NCBI RefSeq assembly: GCF_022059845.1
Contig: NZ_CP091851.1
Location: 1,116,001-1,180,000 of the forward strand
DNA length: 64,000 nucleotides
From: Terrirubrum flagellatum
Lineage (GTDB): Bacteria > Pseudomonadota > Alphaproteobacteria > Rhizobiales > Beijerinckiaceae
Reading direction: 5' to 3'
Shown: positions 33,550 to 40,569 of the stretch, one piece after another
How the letters are laid out: each line of letters starts with the position of its first letter
How positions within the stretch are numbered: position 1 is the stretch's first letter
Notes under the pieces: generated by a model
The model's database searches: none
Told to the model about the DNA's origin: nothing
Seen by the model: the letters and a program-made list of their open reading frames with translations, nothing else
Translations under genes and position numbers: made by a program

Positions 33550-34109
33550 TGGGATAATCCGTTCTCTTCGGACCGACGGTCGGCGCGATTCGTCGTTTCT
33601 GCGAGGATGGCTGGCGGTCGCATTCCCGAGATTTCCGTCAGCGTGTCGCGTAAAACCTTATCGAGTGCCGCCATGAGCGCCTTGGGCTCACCGGCGCTCG
33701 CCGCTGCCAGTTGCAGCCCGTGACGATCCGGCACGTTCAGCAACTTGTCGCGGGCTATCCGCGCGAATTCGCGCAACCCCTTCTCGACAGCGCGCCGGTC
33801 AACAAGATCGCGGCGCTCTTTCGCGAGCTGAACGCGGGCCAACTCAGTATCGACTATGATCTTGATCCGCCGGGCTTCGGTCAGATCCATCCCGCCATCG
33901 TCGTCGTCTTGCTGCGGCGGGTTCGCACCGCCTCGGCGCTGTTCGACGTTAGCCTTTATCCATCGAAGGCCGGCCGCGACTTCGATACGGCCGTTCTTTC
34001 CGACAGGGAGGCCCGCGCTGACCATGGCGTTGACACGTTGACGTGAAACGCGAAGGCGGCGTGCGAATTCGGCCTGCGTGTCGGTCGGCTCGGCGTTCGG
34101 ATAGTTCAT
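33546..34109 (-). CDS. Terminase small subunit-like DNA-binding protein
   Basis: This 187-residue protein has an N-terminal winged-helix like that of Nu1/DUF1441 proteins: DTQAEFARRLRVSRQRVNAM, then SAGLPVGKNGRIEVAAGLRW. A helical oligomerisation region follows (DLTEARRIKIIVDTELARVQ, LAKERRDLVDRRAVEKGLRE). These proteins recognise phage DNA for packaging. No large terminase subunit is adjacent, so packaging would rely on a helper phage, or the prophage is incomplete. It overlaps the next gene (ATGA). Confidence 0.65.
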   Translation of the reverse strand: MNYPNAEPTDTQAEFARRLRVSRQRVNAMVSAGLPVGKNGRIEVAAGLRWIKANVEQRRGGANPPQQDDDDGGMDLTEARRIKIIVDTELARVQLAKERRDLVDRRAVEKGLREFARIARDKLLNVPDRHGLQLAAASAGEPKALMAALDKVLRDTLTEISGMRPPAILAETTNRADRRSEENGLSQ

Positions 34110-34227
34110 GTGTCAACCAAATCGAAAAGCTATGCGGGGGTGGAACCATGCGGCGGCGCTTACCCGCACCACCCCGCCCCTAGGAGGAAGGACCCATTGG
34201 CCCAGACCATGGTCCGGTGAGGTGGTG

Positions 34228-34258
34228 AGCCCGGCGGGAGGTCGAATTCCGCCGGGCT
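34228..34258. terminator. Strong hairpin between two minus-strand genes
   Basis: AGCCCGGCGG (34228-34237) pairs perfectly with CCGCCGGGCT (34249-34258) across an 11-nt loop. It lies 41 bp after the stop of the upstream minus-strand gene (34299). There is no T-run on either strand, so the terminator call is tentative. Confidence 0.35.
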
Positions 34259-34298
34259 GTCATGATCCGCGGTAGACGGACACGCATCACGATCTCAA

Positions 34299-34853
34299 TC
34301 ATTCGAGCTGACGGTCTTCCAAGTGAGACAGGTCGGTCGCGCCGTTGCGCCTTTCCACGACGAGTCCAGCGGAGGCCAGCGCGCGAATTGCAGCTTCTTC
34401 GTCCATTTCGAGGCGTGCGATCTGCACCTTGATCGCATTCAGCTCTGTCGCGCGCTGCGCTTCAGTGAGCTGTCCGAGCCGCGAATAGTCTGCCGTCGCA
34501 GCTTTGGCCTCGTTGACGATCACTTTGACCAAGCGTTCGGGGTCGAGGATCGCGGCGAGGTAGAGGGGCTTGAACCCCGCCATATGCACCCAAGCATTGT
34601 TCTCGCTGAACTTCCCTGAACTTCCAAAGATAGCGAACGCCCGCCCAGCTCGCGCCTCTTGCGCAGTGAAATCGACGATGCGGCGGGCACGGCGCTCGAT
34701 TTCTGCGTCATCGACCGGCGCGATCTCTATTTCTTTTTCACGCTGCTTCGCCGCCTCGATTTTCGCGCGGATCGCATCGATATCGCGGCGTGCGTTCGCG
34801 CCCATCTGGCGGAGCTGAGCGCTAAGGGTGGAGAGCTTCTCTTTGAGCTTCAT
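34299..34853 (-). CDS. Hypothetical coiled-coil protein
   Basis: The protein has 184 residues from ATG 34853 (MKLKEKLSTLSAQLRQMGAN), preceded by AAAGGA at an 8-nt spacing; the frame is open further upstream. A long N-terminal helix is likely a coiled coil, and a second helix sits at about residues 140-175 (RATELNAIKVQIARLEMDEE). No family was recognised. The position between the replication and terminase-like genes suggests an element function. Confidence 0.45.
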   Translation of the reverse strand: MKLKEKLSTLSAQLRQMGANARRDIDAIRAKIEAAKQREKEIEIAPVDDAEIERRARRIVDFTAQEARAGRAFAIFGSSGKFSENNAWVHMAGFKPLYLAAILDPERLVKVIVNEAKAATADYSRLGQLTEAQRATELNAIKVQIARLEMDEEAAIRALASAGLVVERRNGATDLSHLEDRQLE

Positions 34854-34923
34854 CGCGTTGGTCCTTTGCTGACCGCGACTCTGCCCGAGACCTTTTGCCA
34901 ACCTTTTTCGTCAGACTGGCAAA

Positions 34924-35436
34924 CTAAGATTTTCTGAGCGCTTCCCGGATTGTGCTTCGCCCGAGTGAAGTTCCAGCGATACGAATGGCATCGCACAGCC
35001 GATCCCGCTCGGGCGTGCCGGTCGAACAATGAAGCTCTCTGGCTCCAACGTCCGCCATAATGGCACCAGCCGCAGAATTCGCGCTTAGTTCCGACAGGTA
35101 GACCCGCCGGTATCTCCTCAATGTCTCGCGACGGCGTTGCAGACGCTCCGACCAATGGAACAAGCCGCGCCAGTGCTTCGCGATTGTGGCGCTTTCTCTC
35201 GGGTCCGACGCAACGGAAAATTGCGCGAATAGGCTGTCAGCGACCCTCTCTCGGGCAGACTCTCTCGATGCGGCAGGACTGGACCGGACACTGGACATCT
35301 CGGACACCCCTAAAGGGGTGTGTCCGTCCTGTCCGGCGTGTCCGGACGGAAAGTCCCCACCGGACATCCCGGACAATGTCCGATCTGTCCAGGATGTCCG
35401 GGATGTCCGGTGGGTCTTCAAAGCGCCCATATCCAT
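34924..35436 (-). CDS. Doubtful hypothetical protein overlapping a repeat array
   Basis: The frame is open for 170 residues. Its first about 50 are encoded by the GGACA/TGTCC repeat array (giving Arg/Ser/Gly/Asp-rich sequence), so a start inside the array, for example ATG 35298, is as likely. The C-terminal about 100 residues are basic and helical (LFHWSERLQRRRETLRRYRR). No family was recognised. It overlaps the end of the ATPase gene by 19 bp. Confidence 0.35.
   Translation of the reverse strand: MDMGALKTHRTSRTSWTDRTLSGMSGGDFPSGHAGQDGHTPLGVSEMSSVRSSPAASRESARERVADSLFAQFSVASDPRESATIAKHWRGLFHWSERLQRRRETLRRYRRVYLSELSANSAAGAIMADVGARELHCSTGTPERDRLCDAIRIAGTSLGRSTIREALRKS
35286..35408. repeat. Dense GGACA/TGTCC repeat array (iteron- or operator-like)
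   Basis: At least eleven GGACA or TGTCC words lie in 123 bp, at 35286, 35293, 35302, 35321, 35330, 35339, 35362, 35371, 35377, 35386, 35395 and 35404. Several are in a fixed 9-bp rhythm (35321/35330/35339; 35362/35371; 35377/35386/35395/35404). They include the perfect palindrome GGACA-A-TGTCC (35371-35381) and a CACCCC-TAAA-GGGGTG hairpin. The array abuts the 3' end of the RepA-like ATPase gene, a usual place for an origin or a binding-site cluster. Confidence 0.6.
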
Positions 35437-36623
35437 TCGCCTCCGTCGTCTTCCTCGACCGCAAATGTCGCGCCGGCATCGCGCAACGCGCGTTTAAACG
35501 CTTGTCGCTTCGCATCAGCGCGCTTTGCGGCGTCACCATCGCCAACCGGATAGTGTTTTGAGAACTCGCTGCGGACGAGGTCCATTCGCACGGCCTTCAC
35601 GCGCGGCCCGTCACCCCTGACGTGTCGTTCAACTCCGAAGTCACTCAGCGCCGAGTTGAACGCCTGCCGGAGCGCTTTCAACCCCTTGCCCTCCGGCTTT
35701 TGACGGGCGGCGCTTGAGGCGAGGGAACAAGCAACGTTCAGTTGAGGTTCAACAACGCACGCGCCGAAATCCTCGCCGTCATCGTCCTTCATCAGCGGGA
35801 CGAAGCGGAGCTGGAACGGCGCGATAGGTCCCTCCGGACCGAACCGGGACTTGCTAAGCACAAGTTCGCGCTTTCCGACCGACCCCGCGAGTTCGTTCCG
35901 CTCTGCGATCACGCTCAAGACAATATCGCAACCGGCTCGCCAGCCTGACGCGCCTCGAAGACCGGTGCCGGCGGATTTTCCGAAGTGATGCACAGGCATC
36001 ACGACGGTCGAAGTTTGATCGGATATGGCCTTGAGATGCCGGATCGTCCTAGCTGCTTCCGAATTGTCGTCCTCGTCTAGAAGATCAAATGTCGCTGCGA
36101 GCGTGTCGGCTATGACGAGTCTCAGCGGAATGCTGAACCGCCGCCTCATTTCTGCGTCTAGAAGCTTGAGGCGCTCGATTAGCGCAGCGCGCTCGAAATC
36201 GTTGGAGAGGTTCGGGACTTCGCCTAGGTAGGCGATCGGCAGGTTTCGTTGTGCTAGCTCATCTCGCGCAGCGGAAATGCGCGGCACCATCGTACCCGCG
36301 CCCTCAGCCGCCAAGATGGCCACGCCGCCGACTTCTCTGATGCGTTTCCCGAAGAAGTCGCAGCCCGAGGCAAGGCATGCGCCCAGATGCACCGCGACAA
36401 ATGTCTTGCCAGCGCCAGATTGGCCGCCAAGAAATGCAATCCCGGCAGGCGGTAGGACTTCCTTTACAAGCCAATCCGGCGGGCGCACCGTCTCGTCGCC
36501 GTCGAATTTAAACCCATGTTCCCGCACTTCGATATCTGGACGCGCCGAACCGGCCCATCCTGGCGCTGGCGCGGGACCTTCGTCCAGGACGACAGCAAGG
36601 GCATCATCGCCACGATAGCTCAT
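35418..36623 (-). CDS. RepA-like/AAA_25 replicative ATPase
   Basis: This 401-residue protein has a RecA-fold ATPase domain. Walker A is GIAFLGGQSGAGKTFVAVHL (about residue 57), the Walker B-like strand is LRLVIADTLAATFD, and MPVHHFGKSAGTGLRGASGW is the sensor/loop region of RepA-type hexameric helicases. The C-terminal about 110 residues are unassigned. Proteins of this group replicate plasmids, phages and satellites. Its start overlaps the upstream gene (ATGA, 36620-36623) and the GGACA/TGTCC array begins at its 3' end. It is probably the element's replication helicase. Confidence 0.75.
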   Translation of the reverse strand: MSYRGDDALAVVLDEGPAPAPGWAGSARPDIEVREHGFKFDGDETVRPPDWLVKEVLPPAGIAFLGGQSGAGKTFVAVHLGACLASGCDFFGKRIREVGGVAILAAEGAGTMVPRISAARDELAQRNLPIAYLGEVPNLSNDFERAALIERLKLLDAEMRRRFSIPLRLVIADTLAATFDLLDEDDNSEAARTIRHLKAISDQTSTVVMPVHHFGKSAGTGLRGASGWRAGCDIVLSVIAERNELAGSVGKRELVLSKSRFGPEGPIAPFQLRFVPLMKDDDGEDFGACVVEPQLNVACSLASSAARQKPEGKGLKALRQAFNSALSDFGVERHVRGDGPRVKAVRMDLVRSEFSKHYPVGDGDAAKRADAKRQAFKRALRDAGATFAVEEDDGGEWIWAL

Positions 36624-37210
36624 CGCGTGGCCTCATCGCTGTCGATGAGGCCGAGCCAGCGCCCGTACCGGTCCGCGACGACAGGCAACGGCTCCCGCTT
36701 GTAGAACGCGGCCAGTCTGAGCAGCCCTTGCCCTACACGTCTGACTTCACCGCGCGTGAACATCCAGTTGCTCGACGGTGAAACGAATAGCCTCTCGTTT
36801 CCACAATGCCACGAAAAGAGACCGTTGATCTTCGTTTCACCTCCGGAAAACCAGCGCGAGAGAATTCTGTCTTGATTCTCGGCAAGCCTGTTGTCGATCA
36901 GGTGCAGCGGCGGCGCGCGCCAGAGTTTTTCACTTTCGCGTTCAGCAGACTCGACGTGTTCCGTCACAAAGCTCTGAATATCGACAGTGATCTCGACCAA
37001 CTCGGCGTGCAAGCGATCATGCTCGACACCCAGCCCGTCTAGATCAATTATTTCCTTGGCGATACGCGCGAGCGATGCGCTGACAGACGCCAACATATCG
37101 ACCGCGTCAATCTGATCGAGAGAATGGAATCTCTGCGCTGCGATCTCCGCCGAACTCAGGCTTGAGCCGGAGCTTGCATCTTGCAAACTCTTCTTAGATA
37201 GCGTATGCAT
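36620..37210 (-). CDS. Hypothetical protein co-transcribed with the replication ATPase
   Basis: The protein has 196 residues with helical N- and C-terminal parts and a middle segment rich in Trp/Phe (SRWFSGGETKINGLFSWHCG). No family was recognised. A TTGCA-TCT-TGCAA palindrome (37174-37186), like the one at 31.4 kb, lies in its first codons. Its stop overlaps the start of the ATPase gene, so it probably helps replication or its control. Confidence 0.5.
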   Translation of the reverse strand: MHTLSKKSLQDASSGSSLSSAEIAAQRFHSLDQIDAVDMLASVSASLARIAKEIIDLDGLGVEHDRLHAELVEITVDIQSFVTEHVESAERESEKLWRAPPLHLIDNRLAENQDRILSRWFSGGETKINGLFSWHCGNERLFVSPSSNWMFTRGEVRRVGQGLLRLAAFYKREPLPVVADRYGRWLGLIDSDEATR

Positions 37211-37270
37211 CTCAGTGTCATCTCGAATATTGATCGCGCGCTCGGCAAAGTTTGCGATCTGTGAGAAGCG

Positions 37271-37297
37271 AAAGCCCGGCCTATCGCCGGGCTTTTT
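37271..37297 (+). terminator. Intrinsic terminator between minus-strand operons
   Basis: AAAGCCCGGC-CTATC-GCCGGGCTTT (37271-37295) is a perfect 10-bp stem followed by T on the plus strand. It is nearly symmetric, so it can also end the minus-strand excisionase transcript, whose stop is 12 bp away. Confidence 0.65.
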
Positions 37298-37308
37298 GTT
37301 GTTTGCGA

Positions 37309-37545
37309 TTAGGCGGCTTCAGCAATCAGAGCGTCAATGGAACTGCGCAGGATGAGCCTGCGGTTGCCCAAAGAGATTGTTTTGACGCGCCCATCTGCGA
37401 TCATCTTCCAAGCCAGCGTCTTGCCGATGCTCGTGATCTTGCAAAGGCGCTGCACGGTGATGAACTTGACGTCGTCGTCCAACGCAGCCTCGATTTTTCG
37501 CCGACGGCGGATGCGCTGAGGGGCGTCTCGATGGTTATCGCTCAT
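37309..37545 (-). CDS. AlpA/excisionase-like DNA-binding protein
   Basis: The protein has 78 residues from ATG 37545 (MSDNHRDAPQRIRRRRK), whose start overlaps the upstream stop (TGATG). The winged-helix region FITVQRLCKITSIGKTLAWK, then GRVKTISLGNRRLILRSSID, is typical of AlpA/Xis regulators. Proteins of this type control integrase expression and excision in P4-like elements and satellites. It is one gene away from the integrase. Confidence 0.65.
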   Translation of the reverse strand: MSDNHRDAPQRIRRRRKIEAALDDDVKFITVQRLCKITSIGKTLAWKMIADGRVKTISLGNRRLILRSSIDALIAEAA

Positions 37546-37985
37546 CAGGCCGCCACTTGCCGGGCTAAGCAATCAGCGTGCAACCGCCGGACGTACTCGC
37601 GCCCTCCCCCAACCGGATAGGCGACCCTTTTACCGGCCTTCACCCATGGAGGCCCACGGCCAACCCGGCGCCAATAGGCGAGCGTGTAAGCGGTCGTTCT
37701 CATCCCGAGAGAATCGAAGAGCCGCAGAGCCTCGTCGCCATAGACAAGTGCATCGTTGGGGAGCGCGCTCGCCCAAGCATGTATCGCCGCAATATCGTCG
37801 CGGATTTTGGGACGCAGTTCGGAACTTTCGGTTTTCAGTTGAAGCAAGGTCGGCTCCATCGCTGCTAGACCCCGCCAACCTCGCGGAAACTCTTTGCAAA
37901 CCTCGCACGCTCTCGCTCGCGCCAACGCAACCGGTATCTTCTTTGTGGATAGGTGCAAAATCGGAAACTGCCGTGCGGCCATCAA
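37545..37985 (-). CDS. Small DNA-binding-like protein next to the integrase
   Basis: The protein has up to 146 residues; MEPTLLQLKTESSELRPKI at ATG 37859 is the more likely start (104 aa). The C-terminal part (TTAYTLAYWRRVGRGPPWVK, AGKRVAYPVGGGREYVRRL) has the helix-loop-wing pattern of an excisionase-type fold. It precedes and overlaps the AlpA-like gene, with the integrase gene beginning about 80 bp upstream. It is probably part of the regulatory module. Confidence 0.5.
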   Translation of the reverse strand: MMAARQFPILHLSTKKIPVALARARACEVCKEFPRGWRGLAAMEPTLLQLKTESSELRPKIRDDIAAIHAWASALPNDALVYGDEALRLFDSLGMRTTAYTLAYWRRVGRGPPWVKAGKRVAYPVGGGREYVRRLHADCLARQVAA

Positions 37986-38067
37986 GAGTTTCCCGACTAT
38001 GGATCAATGTGGGCGCAGATTGACGCAATACGCGCAAAATTGCGTACCGAAGTGCGCGCGGAAAAAA

Positions 38068-39285
38068 TCAACTCGCGCGCGCGGATTCGATGCCGGTCAC
38101 ATTCGTGACCTTCGGTGCAGTAGTCAAAAAAGCCGCCCACGCGACCATGAGTCGCCGCCGCTTCTCGAGCGCGTCGCCACGCCTGTAGGCGCGTTCGACT
38201 TCATTCCCGACATGGTGGGCAAGCGCCGCCTCAGCGATCTCGCGAGGAAAGTTCGTGGCCTCGCCGCACCAATCACGGAACGAACTCCGGAAACCGTGAG
38301 TCGTCGTGTCAACTTTCATACGCTTAAACAATCGGGCGCACGCCATATTCGACATAGGCTTGTTCGCCTTGCCCCCCGGAAAGATCAAGTCGGTCGGCTG
38401 CGGCTCCTTACGTTTGCCCTTCAATGCGGCGAGAATTTCCAAAGTCCGAGGCACCAACGGGACTCGATGCTCTCTATTCATCTTCATGCGCGCAGCGGGA
38501 ACGGTCCAGACTTTGGCGGCCATATCGACCTCGCCCCATTTGGCGCCGGTGGCCTCACCCATGCGACTTGCTGTGAGAATGACGAACTCAAGCAGACGCG
38601 CCGCGAGGGCAGGGCGTTGGCGCAAGTTAAGGACGAATGCAGGGACCTCGCCGAATGGAATCGCCTTGTGATGCCCTCGGGACAGCTTTTGGGGCCGAGG
38701 TAATAGAGCCGACAGATGCCCCGACCAACGGGCGGGGTTGGCATGCGCGAAATGCCCTTTGGCGCTTGCCGCATCTAAGACTCGTTCTATACGACCGCGC
38801 AGCTTGGACGCTGACTCGGGCACGGTTTCCCAAAGCGGCTTGAGAACGCTCAGCACATCTTGCGTCGTTACGCGGTCAACTCGAATTGGACGAAGGATCG
38901 CTGCTTGCTCCTTCAGCGATGCCGTCCATTGATATTTCGACTTTGCGTTGCGCGTCCGCGCAATTGCGACCTTGAGGACTTCGTCGGCCATTTCCCCAAA
39001 GGTCGGGATGGCGCGTTGCGCGCGCTTGATCTCAAGGGGATCACGACCGGCCGCGAGTTCGATGCGCGCCGCGGCCGCCAAATCCCGAGCTTTCGCAAGC
39101 GGTACGTCTGCGACGGACCCGAGTCCCATCTCGCGCTGCCGTTTGTGCAAGACGTAAAAGAACACCCACGCTTTGCGACCATTCTTGCCGATGGAGAGAT
39201 AAAGCCGTCCACCGTCTGCATATCGGCCTGGGTCCTTCAGCGCTGTCACGGTTCGCGCCGACAACCGATTTATCGCTCGCCCCAT
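38068..39285 (-). CDS. int: P4-type tyrosine integrase
   Basis: The integrase recombines the element with the tRNA-Leu 3' end. The N-terminal arm-binding domain (DUF4102 type) is at about residues 1-85 (DGGRLYLSIGKNGRKAWVFF). The catalytic domain has the full set: Arg in ILTASRMGEATG, His/Arg in THGFRSSFRDW, His in LAHHVGNEVE and Tyr in ERAYRRGD. ATG 39285 (MGRAINRLSARTVTAL) is chosen for family fit, giving 405 residues; the frame is open to 39396. The gene starts about 175 bp from the right attachment site and reads inward. Confidence 0.92.
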   Translation of the reverse strand: MGRAINRLSARTVTALKDPGRYADGGRLYLSIGKNGRKAWVFFYVLHKRQREMGLGSVADVPLAKARDLAAAARIELAAGRDPLEIKRAQRAIPTFGEMADEVLKVAIARTRNAKSKYQWTASLKEQAAILRPIRVDRVTTQDVLSVLKPLWETVPESASKLRGRIERVLDAASAKGHFAHANPARWSGHLSALLPRPQKLSRGHHKAIPFGEVPAFVLNLRQRPALAARLLEFVILTASRMGEATGAKWGEVDMAAKVWTVPAARMKMNREHRVPLVPRTLEILAALKGKRKEPQPTDLIFPGGKANKPMSNMACARLFKRMKVDTTTHGFRSSFRDWCGEATNFPREIAEAALAHHVGNEVERAYRRGDALEKRRRLMVAWAAFLTTAPKVTNVTGIESARAS

Positions 39286-39459
39286 AACGAATCCCGCCGG
39301 CCCTAGTTCGGTAGCCCTAGCTTCGGCCCTAGTCCAAAACAGGGATTGGGGCGGCACGGGGCGAACTACCGCGAACAGTAGAACAAACGAGAACAAAAAT
39401 ATAGCTTCTTTTTCAGCGACTTATATCCATTCGCATCCATTTTCGGGAATGTCTGTCAA

Positions 39460-39489
39460 GTGGGGGTTTGGTTCCCCCCGCCCGCACCA
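39460..39489 (+). repeat. attR: imperfect copy of the tRNA-Leu 3' end
   Basis: GTGGGGGTT-TGGT-TCCCCCCGCCCGCACCA differs from 24609-24638 at three positions, all in the T-loop. The 17-bp core TCCCCCCGCCCGCACCA is unchanged. Confidence 0.85.
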
Positions 39490-39588
39490 CCATCGTTTGG
39501 CGTCGCAGACGCAGTCAAACAAAGTCAGAAGAAAACCCGCTGCGCGGAGCGAATCTCGCGCAGCGGGATCATTCGCATCACGGCGGCG

Positions 39589-40374
39589 TCAGGGCGCGAT
39601 CTTCGGCAGGATCGCGATGTCGCGCACCGCGCCTGAGAGCCCATCGATCTTCGCGGCGAGCGTTGCTTTCCCCGTTGCGAGATCAACCTTGTAGAGATTG
39701 GCGTCGGCCATCAGCCAGCCCGCATTGCCGCCATTGCCGTCCGACACGATGTCGAAGGCATAAGAAGCCGCGGTCACGCCGAGCTTTCCGATCGCGTTGA
39801 GAACGCCGTCATTCGGCGGCGCCTGCTTGACCAGCGCGCCAATCGTCGCGTCGATATCATAGAGGGCCGTTTCCTTCGCGCCCTTCAGCGAGTTCGAATA
39901 GGCGCCAGCGACGATCTTCGGCGTTTCGCCCTTGTGCATGTCGCTGTCGGCGAACTTCAGCTTGCCGTCGGTCGCAACCTTGCCGTCATCGACGTTGATT
40001 CGCAGATTCGTTCCGTCGGTCGCAATGACGCGCATGCGGTCCGCGACCGGATTGAAGTCGACAGCGAAGGTTACGTTCGCAGGAAGCGGCGCATCCAGCT
40101 TCGATTTCTGCATCGCCTTGCCCGTAGCATCGATCGTCCAGATCACGCCGTCCGAGGTCAACCCGTACAACATTCCGTCAGCCGGTCTGACGTCGACGCC
40201 GACGAGCTTTCCGCTCGCGCCCGAAATCCTCCAATTCTTGACGAGCTTCTTTGCATCGCTGTCGACGATGGCGATCATGTCGTCGCCGGTCAGCGCTGCG
40301 ATCATTTCGGCTTTGGCGGGGCCGGCTAACGCCGCCGTCGCAGCGAGGGCGGCCAGGATTGCAGTCATGTTCAT
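39589..40374 (-). CDS. Secreted DUF4394 protein
   Basis: This 261-residue protein has a signal peptide (MNMTAILAALAATAALAGPAKA). The rest matches DUF4394: repeated strand units such as GVDVRPADGMLYGLTSDGVIW, NVTFAVDFNPVADRMRVIAT and DGTNLRINVDDGKVATDGKL, and later GVLNAIGKLGVTAASYAFDI. Members are predicted beta-propeller-like periplasmic proteins of unknown role. The gene is single, with GGAG before ATG 40374. It lies just outside the element. Confidence 0.85.
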   Translation of the reverse strand: MNMTAILAALAATAALAGPAKAEMIAALTGDDMIAIVDSDAKKLVKNWRISGASGKLVGVDVRPADGMLYGLTSDGVIWTIDATGKAMQKSKLDAPLPANVTFAVDFNPVADRMRVIATDGTNLRINVDDGKVATDGKLKFADSDMHKGETPKIVAGAYSNSLKGAKETALYDIDATIGALVKQAPPNDGVLNAIGKLGVTAASYAFDIVSDGNGGNAGWLMADANLYKVDLATGKATLAAKIDGLSGAVRDIAILPKIAP

Positions 40375-40569
40375 GGAGCGTCTCCGTGTGCGGTCGGCTG
40401 CGAGGCGCCGACAACGACTTTAGACGCGGCGGCGTCGGCCGGATGCGGGAGGCATGAGAAAATCGCGCACGAAGCGCCAGAGCATTCGCGCGACCGGAAG
40501 CGCTTCAGAGGGCGAAATTCCGATACACGCGAGAGCCGGCGCCAGATGCGCCGGCGTTCAATATTTTTC

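Larger units (their letters stand above)
24609..39489. mobile_element. Integrated element (phage satellite or decayed prophage) at tRNA-Leu(UAA)
   Basis: The element is about 14.85 kb between two direct copies of the tRNA-Leu 3' end. It carries a P4-type integrase beside the right copy, two small HTH/excisionase-like genes, a RepA-like ATPase, a terminase-small-subunit-like protein, a YqaJ-like protein and a tape measure protein. A cargo operon (methyltransferase, ParB-like, HEPN-motif protein) lies at the left end. No large terminase, portal, capsid or lysis gene is visible. Size, tRNA target and gene order (int, AlpA-like, replication ATPase, TerS-like, cargo) resemble phage-inducible islands; the tail genes are unusual for these and leave a decayed prophage possible. 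Confidence 0.8.

Noticed and set aside
35286-35408. CRISPR-like short repeats
   Set aside because: The words are 5-7 bp, occur on both strands and have no constant-length repeat/spacer pattern.
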